This document shows positions 8,473-19,425 of a stretch of 64,000 bases of DNA, one piece after another. The stretch comes from Pseudaminobacter sp040049255 (lineage in GTDB: Bacteria; Pseudomonadota; Alphaproteobacteria; Rhizobiales; Rhizobiaceae). The stretch lies in NCBI RefSeq assembly GCF_040049255.1, contig NZ_JBDZDR010000003.1:62001-126000 (forward strand), given 5' to 3'. The translations under genes and the position numbers were made by a program. The notes beneath the pieces were generated by a model that was given only the letters and a program-made list of their open reading frames with translations, made no database searches and was not told where the DNA came from. Numbering within the stretch: position 1 is the first letter of the stretch; every line of letters starts with the position of its first letter.

Positions 8473-9755
8473 TGGGTATCGACATCGTCACCTTCGGCTG
8501 CCGGCTCAACACCTACGAGTCTGAAGTGATGCGCCGCGAGGCGGAGGCCGCCGGGCTGGGCGCGCTGAAGAACGGCGCCGTCATCTTCAACACCTGCGCA
8601 GTCACGGCGGAAGCCGTGCGCCAGGCCAAGCAGTCGATCCGCAAGGCGCGGCGCGAAAACCCGGATGCGCGCATCATCGTCACCGGCTGCGCCGCCCAGA
8701 CCGACCCGGATGCCTTCGCCGCCATGGGCGAGGTGGACCTCGTGCTCGGCAACGAGGAGAAGCTGAAGGCGCACAATTATCGCGCCTTGCCCGATTTCGG
8801 CGTCAACGATACCGAGAAGGCGCGCGTCAACGACATTTTCTCCGTGCGCGAGACGGCCGGCCATATGGTCGACGCCATCGAGGGCCGCGCGCGCGCCTTT
8901 GTGCAGGTGCAGAACGGCTGCGACCATCGCTGCACCTTCTGCATCATCCCTTACGGCCGCGGCAATTCGCGCTCCGTGCCCATGGGCGCGGTGGTCGATC
9001 AGGTCAAGCGCCTGACCGGCAACGGCTATGCCGAAGTGGTGCTGACCGGTGTCGATATGACGAGCTATGGCGGCGACCTGCCGGGCGCGACCAAGCTCGG
9101 CAAACTGGTGAAGACGATCCTGCGCCAGGTGCCGGACGTGCAGCGGCTGCGGCTCTCTTCCATCGATTCCATCGAGGCCGATGACGACCTCATGGACGCG
9201 ATCGCCACCGAAAAACGGCTGATGCCGCACCTGCACCTCTCGCTGCAAGCGGGTGACGACATGATCCTGAAGCGCATGAAGCGGCGCCATCTGCGCGACG
9301 ATTCCATCCGCTTCTGCGAGGAAGTGCGGCGGCTGCGCCCCGACATCGTCTTCGGCGCCGACATGATCGCCGGCTTCCCCACTGAAACCGAGGCGATGTT
9401 CGAGAATTCGCTGAAGATCGTGGAGGAATGCGGGCTGACCCATCTGCACGTCTTCCCGTTCAGCCCGCGTGAAGGCACCCCTGCCGCGCGCATGCCGCAG
9501 GTTGACGGGCGCGCCATCAAGGAGCGCGCAGCAAGGCTGCGCGCCGCCGGCGAGGCGGCGTATCAGCGGCATCTGGAAAAGCTCGTCGGCACCGGCCAGT
9601 CGATCCTGGTCGAGCGCGACGGGCTCGGTCGCACGGAAGGGTTCACGCTGGCGGCGATCGATGGCGGGACGCCCGGCAGCATCCTCGCCGCCACAATCAC
9701 CGGCCAGGACGGCGCCCGGCTGATTGCCGCGCCCGCCGCAATGGCCGCGGCCTGA
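8472..9755 (+). CDS. mtaB: tRNA t6A37 methylthiotransferase
   Basis: A 427-residue radical-SAM methylthiotransferase. The N-terminal UPF0004 domain contributes Cys10, Cys42 and Cys73 for one [4Fe-4S] cluster; the radical-SAM motif CDHRCTFC has Cys150, Cys154 and Cys157; a short TRAM-like C-terminus follows. Features such as FGCRLNTYESE and IIPYGRGNSRSVP place it with MtaB (ms2t6A synthesis) rather than MiaB or RimO. It overlaps dapF by one base and is 12 nt upstream of ftsY. The order dapF-mtaB-ftsY is conserved in Rhizobiales. Confidence 0.93.
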   Translation: MGIDIVTFGCRLNTYESEVMRREAEAAGLGALKNGAVIFNTCAVTAEAVRQAKQSIRKARRENPDARIIVTGCAAQTDPDAFAAMGEVDLVLGNEEKLKAHNYRALPDFGVNDTEKARVNDIFSVRETAGHMVDAIEGRARAFVQVQNGCDHRCTFCIIPYGRGNSRSVPMGAVVDQVKRLTGNGYAEVVLTGVDMTSYGGDLPGATKLGKLVKTILRQVPDVQRLRLSSIDSIEADDDLMDAIATEKRLMPHLHLSLQAGDDMILKRMKRRHLRDDSIRFCEEVRRLRPDIVFGADMIAGFPTETEAMFENSLKIVEECGLTHLHVFPFSPREGTPAARMPQVDGRAIKERAARLRAAGEAAYQRHLEKLVGTGQSILVERDGLGRTEGFTLAAIDGGTPGSILAATITGQDGARLIAAPAAMAAA

Positions 9756-9767
9756 AGAAGACACGAC

Positions 9768-11375
9768 ATGGCATTCGGCTTCATCAAGAAAGTCTTTTCC
9801 TTCGGCAAGAAGCCGGGCGAGGAAGCTGCGCCGGAGGCGGAAGCTCCGATAACAGAAGCTTTGGAGCAGCTGACGCACGAAACCGAGGCGCCGGTTGAAA
9901 AGGCCCCCTCAGAAGAGGCTGTGCCTGGACCGCAGGAGCCCGCGCCGACCCCGCAGCCGGACGAGCCGGCTCCCGCCCCCACGCCTGCCGAACCCGAGCC
10001 GGCGCCGGTCGTGCCAGAGCCCGCCCCGGCCGAAATTCCCGAACCGCCCCAGGAGGTGCCGACGCAACCGGCGGAACAGCCCGGGACATCGCCTATCGAA
10101 ATTCCCGGATCGGTGTTGCAGCAGCCCGAGCCGGTTTCCAAATTCATCGAGGTTCCCGCCGAGCCCAGCACGCCGCCGCAGGAACCGACGGGGGAACTGC
10201 CGCCTGCCGAGATCTTGCCACCGCTGCGCCAGCCGTCGCCGGTTGAGATTGATCCGCTGCGCGACGAGGTCGCCCCTGAGATCGCGGCGATCGAGCCTCC
10301 CGTGTCCCAGGCTGTGCAGCCGCATGCGGTAGCAGCTCTTGCCGAAGCACCGAAATCCCCGGCTTCCGGCGCGGCCGCTCTAGCGGCCGGCAAGGTCACT
10401 GTTGCCAGGAAGGTCGAAGAAAAGGCACAGCCGGCCGCGCCCGCAGCGCCCGAGCCCAGGTCCAGCTGGTTCCAGCGGCTCAGGCAGGGGCTTTCGCGCT
10501 CCTCGAAGGAGCTTTCCAGCAGCATCGCCGGCGTCTTCACCAAGCGCAAGCTGGACGAGGACACGCTGGAGGAGCTGGAGGAGGTGCTGATCCGCGCCGA
10601 CCTCGGCATGGAGACGGCGATCCGCATCACCGATGCGCTCTCGTCCAGCCGCTACGGCAAGGACGTCTCCGACACCGAAGTGCGTACAATCATGGCCGAG
10701 CAGGTCGAGAAGGTGCTGAAGCCGGTCGCCATGCCGCTCGAACTCGACCTGTCGCACAAGCCGCATGTCATCCTGGTGGTGGGCGTCAACGGCACCGGCA
10801 AGACCACCACCATCGGCAAGTTGGCCGCCAAGCTGACCGAAGGCGGCCTCTCGGTGATGCTGGCCGCCGGCGACACTTTTCGCGCAGCGGCCATCGAACA
10901 GCTGAAGATCTGGGGCGAGCGCACCGGCTCGCCGGTCGTCTCCTCCAAGCTCGGCGCCGATGCCGCCGGCCTCGCCTACGACGCCTTCGAGAAGGCCAAG
11001 GCGGCAGGCTCAGACGTGCTGATCATCGACACGGCCGGCCGGCTCCAGAACAAGGCCGAACTGATGGCGGAGCTGGAGAAGATCGTGCGCGTGCTGGGCA
11101 AGCTCGATCCGGAAGCCCCGCACACGGTGCTGCAGACGGTCGACGCCACCACCGGCCAGAACGCGCTGAACCAGGTCGAGATCTTCCGCAACATCGCCGG
11201 CGTCAACGGGCTGGTGATGACCAAGCTCGACGGCACAGCGCGCGGCGGCATTCTGGTCGCCATCGCCGCCAAGCACCGCCTGCCGGTCTATTTCATCGGC
11301 GTGGGCGAGCAGGTGGACGACCTCGAACCATTTTCCGCAGGCGATTTCGCAAAAGCGATCGCTGGAGTAGCCTAG
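9768..11375 (+). CDS. ftsY: Signal recognition particle receptor FtsY
   Basis: A 535-residue SRP receptor. Residues 1 to about 235 form a low-complexity A domain rich in Pro, Glu and Ala, beginning with an amphipathic MAFGFIKKVFSFGKK membrane-contact helix. The NG domain follows, with the P-loop GVNGTGKTTT at about residue 340, DTAGRLQNKAELM, and TKLDGTARGG. It docks SRP-ribosome complexes (with Ffh, encoded at 40-42 kb) at the membrane. The A domain is long compared with many homologues but its composition is normal for the family. Confidence 0.97.
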   Translation: MAFGFIKKVFSFGKKPGEEAAPEAEAPITEALEQLTHETEAPVEKAPSEEAVPGPQEPAPTPQPDEPAPAPTPAEPEPAPVVPEPAPAEIPEPPQEVPTQPAEQPGTSPIEIPGSVLQQPEPVSKFIEVPAEPSTPPQEPTGELPPAEILPPLRQPSPVEIDPLRDEVAPEIAAIEPPVSQAVQPHAVAALAEAPKSPASGAAALAAGKVTVARKVEEKAQPAAPAAPEPRSSWFQRLRQGLSRSSKELSSSIAGVFTKRKLDEDTLEELEEVLIRADLGMETAIRITDALSSSRYGKDVSDTEVRTIMAEQVEKVLKPVAMPLELDLSHKPHVILVVGVNGTGKTTTIGKLAAKLTEGGLSVMLAAGDTFRAAAIEQLKIWGERTGSPVVSSKLGADAAGLAYDAFEKAKAAGSDVLIIDTAGRLQNKAELMAELEKIVRVLGKLDPEAPHTVLQTVDATTGQNALNQVEIFRNIAGVNGLVMTKLDGTARGGILVAIAAKHRLPVYFIGVGEQVDDLEPFSAGDFAKAIAGVA

Positions 11376-11408
11376 ACCGGACCCCCGCCGGGGATCTGAA
11401 AGGAAACC

Positions 11409-12056
11409 ATGACCGAACCCGTCTTCGAACGCGACCCGTCCGACCCGAAGAAGAAGGAAGTCAACCCGCTGCTAAAGCTCGCACTCGAGCTCGGGCCGCT
11501 GCTGGTGTTTTTCTTCGCCAATGCGCGCGGCGCCTGGCTGGTGGAAAAGTTCCCGGTGCTCGGCGATTTCGGCGGCCCGATCTTCGTTGCCACCGGCCTG
11601 TTCATGATCGCCACCGCCCTGGCGCTCGCCGTGTCCTGGGCGCTGATGCGCACTCTGCCGATCATGCCGCTGGTGTCGGGTATCGTCGTCTTCGTCTTCG
11701 GCGCGCTGACGCTTTGGCTGCAGGATGACATCTTCATCAAGATGAAGCCCACAATCGTCAACACGCTGTTCGGCGTCACGCTTCTGGGCGGGCTGCTGTT
11801 CGGCAAGTCGCTGCTGGGCTATATTTTCGACAGCGCCTTCCGCCTCGATGAGGAAGGCTGGAGGCTGCTTACCCTGCGCTGGGGCTTCTTCTTCCTGTTC
11901 CTGGCGGTTGCCAACGAGGTGGTGTGGCGGAATTTTTCGACCGACGCCTGGGTGGCCTTCAAGGTCTGGGGCATCATGCCCATCACACTCCTGTTCACCT
12001 TCAGCCAGATGCCGCTGATCATGCGGCACTCGCTGGACGAGCAGTTCAAGAAGTAG
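11409..12056 (+). CDS. ispZ: Inner-membrane septation protein A (YciB/IspZ family)
   Basis: A 215-residue membrane protein with five to six hydrophobic segments and the family motif NEVVWRNFSTDAWVAFKVWG toward the C-terminus. YciB/IspZ proteins affect septation and envelope synthesis; the biochemical role is not settled. It follows ftsY by 33 nt, with GGAAA before the ATG. A terminator lies 28 bp after its stop. Confidence 0.92.
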   Translation: MTEPVFERDPSDPKKKEVNPLLKLALELGPLLVFFFANARGAWLVEKFPVLGDFGGPIFVATGLFMIATALALAVSWALMRTLPIMPLVSGIVVFVFGALTLWLQDDIFIKMKPTIVNTLFGVTLLGGLLFGKSLLGYIFDSAFRLDEEGWRLLTLRWGFFFLFLAVANEVVWRNFSTDAWVAFKVWGIMPITLLFTFSQMPLIMRHSLDEQFKK

Positions 12057-12083
12057 ACCGACACTTCCAGCACTTTTGCCAAA

Positions 12084-12120
12084 GCGCGCCCGCGATAAGC
12101 CTCGTGGGCGCGTTGTTGTT
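12084..12120 (+). terminator. Intrinsic terminator after ispZ
   Basis: The arms CGCGCCCGCGA and TCGTGGGCGCG pair with one mismatch around TAAGCC and are followed by TTGTTGTTT. It ends the dapF-mtaB-ftsY-ispZ transcript. Confidence 0.75.
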
Positions 12121-12154
12121 TGGACTTCGTTAACCGGAGTTGCAGGCCATGCAA

Positions 12155-12189
12155 TGCTGCATTGCAGCAACGCATGTTGCATTGCAGCA
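12155..12189. promoter_or_regulatory. Tandem CTGC-N3-GCAG palindromes (PhaR-like operator candidate)
   Basis: CTGCATTGCAG is centred at 12162 and TTGCATTGCAG at 12182, exactly 20 bp apart, i.e. on the same DNA face. The first extends to the perfect TGCTGC-ATT-GCAGCA. The TGC-rich form CTGC-N3/4-GCAG is the reported binding motif of the polyhydroxyalkanoate regulator PhaR in Paracoccus. The sites lie about 80-115 bp upstream of the DUF1127 gene. A similar GTGCATTGCAG occurs upstream of ccmA (14680-14690). Assignment to PhaR is inference. Confidence 0.4.
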
Positions 12190-12268
12190 TGATCGCGGCG
12201 ATCATCGGCCCCGTGAGAGAGGAGCCGAACCGCCGCCGGAAAGCGGCGGCCCAGAAGGAGAACCCGCC

Positions 12269-12436
12269 ATGATCTTTTCGAATGTCATCGCCCAGGCCAA
12301 GAACCGCATCGCCAAGCGCCGCCGCTACAACGCACTTGTTGCCGAGATCCAGAGCCTGACCCCGCGCGATCTCTCCGACATGAACGGCAACCGCAGCGAG
12401 ATGCTCTATCAGGCCTATCGCGAAATCTACGGCTAA
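12269..12436 (+). CDS. Small DUF1127 protein
   Basis: A 55-residue basic protein; the C-terminal half, LTPRDLSDMNGNRSEML, is the DUF1127 signature (arginine-rich small helical proteins). In Agrobacterium and Rhodobacter such proteins are linked to RNA turnover and to phosphate and stress responses. The ATG is preceded by AGAAGGAG at ideal spacing. It is monocistronic, bounded by the ispZ terminator and the convergent ccmG. Specific function not assignable. Confidence 0.85.
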   Translation: MIFSNVIAQAKNRIAKRRRYNALVAEIQSLTPRDLSDMNGNRSEMLYQAYREIYG

Positions 12437-12470
12437 GGCGAGGGGCCTGGCCGCCCCTTGTGCGGATCGG

Positions 12471-13052
12471 TCAGGACGTCGGCGCGGCCAACGCCTTTTC
12501 GATTTCGGGCATCAGCAGCCTCTGGACGGATTGCGGCGTGACCGGCCCGACATGCTTGAACAGAACCTTGCCGTCGCGGCCGATGACAAAAGTTTCGGGC
12601 ACGCCGTAGACGCCCCAGTCGATTGCCGCACGGCCGGCCGCATCGACACCGACGGCCTTGTAGGGGTTGCCGAGATCACCGAGGAAACGGCGCGCATTGT
12701 CGGGCTTGTCCTTGTAGTTCAGCCCGACCACGTCGAAGCGGTTGTCCTGCGACAGCGCCATCAGCACAGGGTGCTCCTCGCGGCAGGGCGCGCACCAGGA
12801 AGCGAAGACGTTCACCAGCGTGACCTTGCCGACGAAGGCCGAGGAATCGAGGCCCGGCATCGAAATGCCTTCCAGCGGCGGCAGTTTGGTTTCAGGGGCC
12901 ATGTGGCCGATCAGCGCCGAAGGCACCGCGGAGATATCCCGGCCGGAAAGAAGCTGGCTCAGGAACACGCCCGCCAATCCGAGAAACACCAGCAGCGGCA
13001 GCAGCACCAGCAGCCGCCGGCGCGGCCTTGCCGGTTCGCCCTGGGCGCTCAT
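12471..13052 (-). CDS. ccmG: Cytochrome c biogenesis thiol:disulfide oxidoreductase
   Basis: A 193-residue membrane-anchored thioredoxin. There is one N-terminal transmembrane helix (about 13-33), then the active site WCAPC with Cys87 and Cys90 and the family motif GVYGVPETFVI with the cis-Pro. CcmG/DsbE reduces apocytochrome c in the periplasm before haem ligation. Its ATG overlaps the ccmD stop in an ATGA arrangement. Also called cycY in rhizobia. Confidence 0.95.
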   Translation of the reverse strand: MSAQGEPARPRRRLLVLLPLLVFLGLAGVFLSQLLSGRDISAVPSALIGHMAPETKLPPLEGISMPGLDSSAFVGKVTLVNVFASWCAPCREEHPVLMALSQDNRFDVVGLNYKDKPDNARRFLGDLGNPYKAVGVDAAGRAAIDWGVYGVPETFVIGRDGKVLFKHVGPVTPQSVQRLLMPEIEKALAAPTS

Positions 13053-13219
13053 TTCGACGCTCCCTTGCGGTCGGAGCGGCGGCGGGCGCCGCTTGCTTCC
13101 AGCTCGGCCATTTCGCGGCGTCTGGCGCGCTGGTCGGCAAGAATCCACGCCACCAGCCCGACGATCGCCAGCGCCGAAATGCCATAGGCAGCCGTGACAT
13201 AAAGCGCATGGGCGCTCAT
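13049..13219 (-). CDS. ccmD: Haem exporter accessory protein CcmD
   Basis: A 56-residue protein with one transmembrane helix at about residues 5-27 and a basic cytoplasmic tail QRARRRE, typical of CcmD. CcmD helps release holo-CcmE from the CcmABC complex. The ATG at 13219 is preceded by GGAGGG. It overlaps ccmG by 4 nt. Unusually, the gene before it is ccmB rather than ccmC. Confidence 0.88.
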   Translation of the reverse strand: MSAHALYVTAAYGISALAIVGLVAWILADQRARRREMAELEASGARRRSDRKGASK

Positions 13220-13371
13220 CGAGCCCTCCTGCCGCGCGGCAATGCGCGGCATCCGCCGCACTCCGCGCTATGAGAACATGCTTTGCTCATGGCCGTTACA
13301 TAGCCGCGACGATGCGGCTCCGCAATCGAATCACCTGCGACGAATTCGAGGGGACCTGATCGTGATCTCCA

Positions 13372-14037
13372 TCAGTCCGAGCTTGATCGCAGGGCAAGCG
13401 CCGCGGCCACCGGGCCGATGACGGCCAGAAAAAGCGTCAGCGCGCACAGGATGAGGAAAGGCTGCAGGAACGGGTTCGGGTGGTTCACCGCGCCATAGCT
13501 GGCCGAGACACCGAAGATCAGCACCGGGATTACCAGCGGCAGCACCAGCACGGAAACCAGCAGGCCGCCGCGCGGCAGCGCCACCGCGACCGCCGCGCCC
13601 GCGGCCCCGATGAAGGTGATGGCCGGCGTGCCGACCAGAAGCGTCAGCGCAGCCGCACCGATGCCCAGCGGCTCCATGTTCATGAACAGTCCGAGCAGCG
13701 GGGCAGCCACCACCAGCGGCAGCACGCTTGCGGTCCAATGGGCCAGGCATTTGACGAAGACGGTGAAGGCCAGCAGATGCCGGTCGTGGTTGAGGAGCAG
13801 GAGGTCGAGCGAGCCGTCCTCGCGGTCGGCCTGGAACAGACGGTCGAGGCCGAGCAGCGAGGCCAGCAACGCGCCGACCCACAGAATCGCCGGGCCGATG
13901 CGCGCCAGCAGATTGAGATCGGGACCGACGCCGAAAGGGATGGTGGCGATGACGGCGAGGAAGAACAGCACGCCGGTCAGCGCACCGCCGCCGGCGCGGA
14001 TGCCGAGCCTGACATCGCGGAGGTAGAGCGCAAACAT
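13372..14037 (-). CDS. ccmB: Haem exporter membrane subunit CcmB
   Basis: A 221-residue protein with six hydrophobic segments, starting MFALYLRDVRLGIRAGGG, matching CcmB in length. It is the permease partner of CcmA in the CcmABCD complex. Its start codon ATG (14035-14037) overlaps the ccmA stop TGA (14037-14039) by one base. The 152 bp downstream up to ccmD hold no coding sequence, though ccmC would be expected there. Confidence 0.93.
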   Translation of the reverse strand: MFALYLRDVRLGIRAGGGALTGVLFFLAVIATIPFGVGPDLNLLARIGPAILWVGALLASLLGLDRLFQADREDGSLDLLLLNHDRHLLAFTVFVKCLAHWTASVLPLVVAAPLLGLFMNMEPLGIGAAALTLLVGTPAITFIGAAGAAVAVALPRGGLLVSVLVLPLVIPVLIFGVSASYGAVNHPNPFLQPFLILCALTLFLAVIGPVAAALALRSSSD

Positions 14038-14642
14038 CAGCGTCCCCCCATCCTGAGTTCCTGCACGCCTTCCAGCCCGAGCGGCAGGTGAGTCGCGGCC
14101 ACGATGATCCCGCCTCCAAGAAGATGCGTGCGCATCAATCCGGAAAACTGCGCCTCCGAACGCTTGTCCAGCCCCGAAGTCGGCTCGTCGAGCAGCCACA
14201 CCGGGCGATGGCTGACCAGAAGCTTGGCGATGGAAACGCGCCGTCTCTGCCCGGTGGAGAGATAGCCGAAGGGTAGGTGGCCGATCGTTTCCAGCTCCAC
14301 CATCTCCAGCGCCTCGATGACGGAAAGGTGCGGCCGCCCGAAAAAGGCCTGCCAGAAGGCGAGGTTTTCGGAAACCGAAAGTGCTGTCTTCATCGCGTTC
14401 TCGGGCCCGAGATAGTGGCACGCAGACGAAACGGAGGGGAAATCCTCGCCGCCGTCCTCAAGCGCCAAATGCCCGGCGGCGAGCGGCAGAAGCCCGGCCA
14501 CGATACGCAGCAGCGTCGACTTGCCGGCGCCGTTCGGGCCGGTGACGACGAGGCCGCCACCCTCGCCCAGCGTGAAGCCGAGGCCGGAAAAGATCGCTTC
14601 GCCGCCGCGCCGCCCCTCGATATTTTCGGCGATCAGCCGCAT
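14037..14642 (-). CDS. ccmA: Haem exporter ATP-binding protein CcmA
   Basis: A 201-residue ABC ATPase. Walker A GPNGAGKST is at about residues 35-43, the signature reads YLSTGQRRRVS, and Walker B is WLLDEPTSGLD. It energises the CcmABC complex for holo-CcmE release. The ATG at 14642 is preceded by GAGGAA; a longer in-frame start at 14693 has no Shine-Dalgarno and reads through the regulatory region. It is divergent from acnA. Confidence 0.94.
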   Translation of the reverse strand: MRLIAENIEGRRGGEAIFSGLGFTLGEGGGLVVTGPNGAGKSTLLRIVAGLLPLAAGHLALEDGGEDFPSVSSACHYLGPENAMKTALSVSENLAFWQAFFGRPHLSVIEALEMVELETIGHLPFGYLSTGQRRRVSIAKLLVSHRPVWLLDEPTSGLDKRSEAQFSGLMRTHLLGGGIIVAATHLPLGLEGVQELRMGGR

Positions 14643-14708
14643 CGGTTCCTCATGCTTCCTGATGGCCCCCGCGGCCGATGTGCATTGCAGCAAATTTGCC
14701 TTTATCGC

Positions 14709-14725
14709 TCTAGAACTATTCTAGA
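14709..14725. promoter_or_regulatory. Irr-type iron control element (ICE box) between ccmA and acnA
   Basis: TCTAGAA-CTA-TTCTAGA is a perfect inverted repeat matching the Irr ICE consensus TTTAGAA-N3-TTCTAAA at 15 of 17 positions counting the free spacer. It lies 67 bp upstream of the ccmA start and about 200 bp upstream of acnA. In Rhizobiales Irr coordinates haem, Fe-S and cytochrome genes with iron status. Placement between a haem-handling operon and a [4Fe-4S] aconitase makes biological sense. Confidence 0.6.
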
Positions 14726-14732
14726 AAATTCT

Positions 14733-14738
14733 CTATAT
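14733..14738 (+). promoter_or_regulatory. Predicted -10 box of acnA
   Basis: CTATAT matches the alphaproteobacterial -10 consensus. The -35 region, 17 nt upstream, would fall on CTAGAA inside the ICE box, so Irr binding would cover the -35. The -35 itself is a poor match, so the promoter call is tentative. Confidence 0.4.
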
Positions 14739-14927
14739 GCCAGCCAACCATGCCAGCGGTCGGCGTGGTATTAGAATTAGCGCCGAGCCAGCTGCCCTGC
14801 CGCCTTCAAACGGCCGGAACGCTCGGGAGCGGACAGCGGAAATGGCCGTACCCGCACCTTTGCGCGTGATTTGCATGCCACAGGAGTCCGTTCCCGCTCA
14901 GGCAGAACGACCAGGATGGGATCGCAA

Positions 14928-17618
<2,691 letters not shown>

Positions 17619-17642
17619 CGCCGGAACGCAACCGCAACATCG

Positions 17643-17675
17643 AAACCGCCGGTGCCAGCACCGGCGGTTTTTTAT
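17643..17675 (+). terminator. Intrinsic terminator of acnA
   Basis: A perfect 12-bp stem AAACCGCCGGTG / CACCGGCGGTTT with loop CCAG is followed by TTTATT. Confidence 0.9.
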
Positions 17676-17811
17676 TGGGCTGCCGAAAGTGGCCGCGGTA
17701 ATCCCTGACACATGTCACCGCAACGTGACTTCACGTTTGAGCCGCCATCTGGCTATTCTTCCGGCGGAGGAAGGGCAGGCACACTGCCAGACGCTGTCTT
17801 TTGGAACGGTC

Positions 17812-18579
17812 ATGACATTTGGTTATGTATTTCGGGTGGCACTTGTGCTGCTGGCGCTGCCCCTGTTGGGCGAGGAGGCCACGGCGGGCGAAAGCGCGCG
17901 GCCGCGAGGCGTCATCGAGCTGTTCACCAGCCAGGGCTGCGCAACCTGCCCCCCGGCCGACAAGATCTTCGAAAAACTGGCCAACAGCACCGACCTTGTC
18001 GCGATCGCCTATCATGTCGACTATTGGGATTATCTCGGCTGGCGCGACACACTGAGCAATTCGGAAAGCACCGATCGCCAATATTCCTATATGCGCGCAT
18101 TCGGCGCCCGATCGGTCTACACGCCGCAGGCCGTTATCAATGGGCGCGTGCATGTGAACGGGGGCAAGCGCAGCGAAATCGACGCGGCATTTCGGCAACT
18201 GAACAGCTCGGGCGAGGGGCTTAGCGTGGACGTCAGCGTTCGCCACCACGGCGACAGCCTGATAATCAACGCCGGCCCGGCGCAGGGAATCGCCCCCAAG
18301 GCCTATGTGATGCTGGTCTTTTTCGCGCCGCCACAGGCGGTGCGCATGAAGGAAGGCGAGAACGAAGGCAGGGTCATCACCTACTGGAACTCCGTGACCA
18401 ATGTGCAGGCCGCCGGGGTCTGGCGCGGCGAGGCGACGACCTACGAGGTGCCAGCCCGGAACATTCCCGAAAGTGGCGGTTGCGCGGTACTGCTCCAAGC
18501 CGTCGGCAAGGACGGAGTGCCTGGCCCTGTTCTCGGCGCCGCATCCTATCGCAAGCTCGAGGCCCAGCCCCGGGGATAG
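17812..18579 (+). CDS. Exported DUF1223 thioredoxin-like protein
   Basis: A 255-residue protein with an N-terminal hydrophobic export signal (about 5-24, ending ATAGES). The DUF1223 opening is IELFTSQGCATCPPADK with a CxxC (CATC) in a thioredoxin-like position, followed by AYHVDYWDYLGW, typical of the family. DUF1223 proteins are periplasmic and their function is unproven; a redox role is suggested by the CxxC. The start at 17812 has GGAAC upstream. Confidence 0.85.
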   Translation: MTFGYVFRVALVLLALPLLGEEATAGESARPRGVIELFTSQGCATCPPADKIFEKLANSTDLVAIAYHVDYWDYLGWRDTLSNSESTDRQYSYMRAFGARSVYTPQAVINGRVHVNGGKRSEIDAAFRQLNSSGEGLSVDVSVRHHGDSLIINAGPAQGIAPKAYVMLVFFAPPQAVRMKEGENEGRVITYWNSVTNVQAAGVWRGEATTYEVPARNIPESGGCAVLLQAVGKDGVPGPVLGAASYRKLEAQPRG

Positions 18580-19009
18580 GCCGCTGCAAAAAACCGGCAC
18601 CCATAAAACGCAGGCGCCGGCTGGAGTTTAGGGGATCGTCGTACCCGGGGTTCAAGGAAGAGAACCGAGGTTGGTTCGATCCGACGCTGGCCCGTGGGCG
18701 GGGGGCTTGGGGTTTACAGGCCGGTGCCGGACCGAACCGTCTCAGGCAACGTTGATAAGTTTGTCCGACAATGGGGCGCGAACGCGGGTAAAAAACGGCG
18801 GAATTATGGCGCTGAATCACCATTGAAAACACGCTGTACCCGTTCGTGAGCGCCGGCTTCGGCGGGGCAGCATGCCGAAGGCTGCGGCGCCAGGCTTTAT
18901 CTACCGAAATGCCTGCCGAAGCGGCGCACTTTAGCCGGCTGCGGGCTTGCAATTGCTGCGCGAAAGCGCAACCTTGGTCGTTGCCAAACTGTCATGGGAA
19001 GCGCGCCGG
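18580..19009. other. 430-bp gap with a large imperfect hairpin
   Basis: No convincing gene. GGTTCGATCCG (18673-18683) and CGGACCGAACC (18728-18738) pair with one mismatch around a 44-nt GC-rich interior that can fold further. No flanking U-run was seen. It could be an untranslated leader of the DUF2794 gene or a small structured RNA. Confidence 0.35.
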
Positions 19010-19399
19010 ATGTCGAAACGCGGAACCGCAGGGGAGGGTGGGGAAGAAATAGGAATATTGATTCCCTTTCCCGAGGCACGGCGCGAAACGCGCGCCCAGA
19101 ACGTTTCATTCGAAAGACGCGAGCTCGACCAGATCCTCAGGGTTTACGGCCGCATGGTCGCCGCCAACGAATGGCGCGACTATGCGATCGACCACCTGAA
19201 CGATCGCGCCGTGTTCTCGGTGTTCCGCCGGACCAGCGAAACGCCCTTGTACCAGATCGTGAAGGACCCGCAGCTTGCGCGCAAGCAGGGGGCGTTCAGC
19301 GTGGTCGCCGCCGGAGGTCTCGTCGTAAAGCGTGGGCACGAGCTGGCCCGCGTGCTCGGAGTGTTCGACAAGAAGCTCCGGGTGATCCACCAGGCCTGA
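19010..19399 (+). CDS. DUF2794 family protein
   Basis: A 129-residue protein with the DUF2794 core VSFERRELDQILRVYGRMV, then EWRDYAIDHL and the ending LARVLGVFDKKLRVI. The family is nearly confined to alphaproteobacteria and has no known function. The ATG at 19010 was chosen because conservation starts soon after it; the Shine-Dalgarno is weak. It is convergent with the GNAT gene. Confidence 0.82.
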   Translation: MSKRGTAGEGGEEIGILIPFPEARRETRAQNVSFERRELDQILRVYGRMVAANEWRDYAIDHLNDRAVFSVFRRTSETPLYQIVKDPQLARKQGAFSVVAAGGLVVKRGHELARVLGVFDKKLRVIHQA

Positions 19400-19425
19400 G
19401 CAGGCCGAGGCTGCGGGCGGCTGGC

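Noticed and set aside
8118..9878. A 586-codon minus-strand frame across dapF-mtaB-ftsY
   Set aside because: It spans three real genes on the other strand and has no recognisable family.
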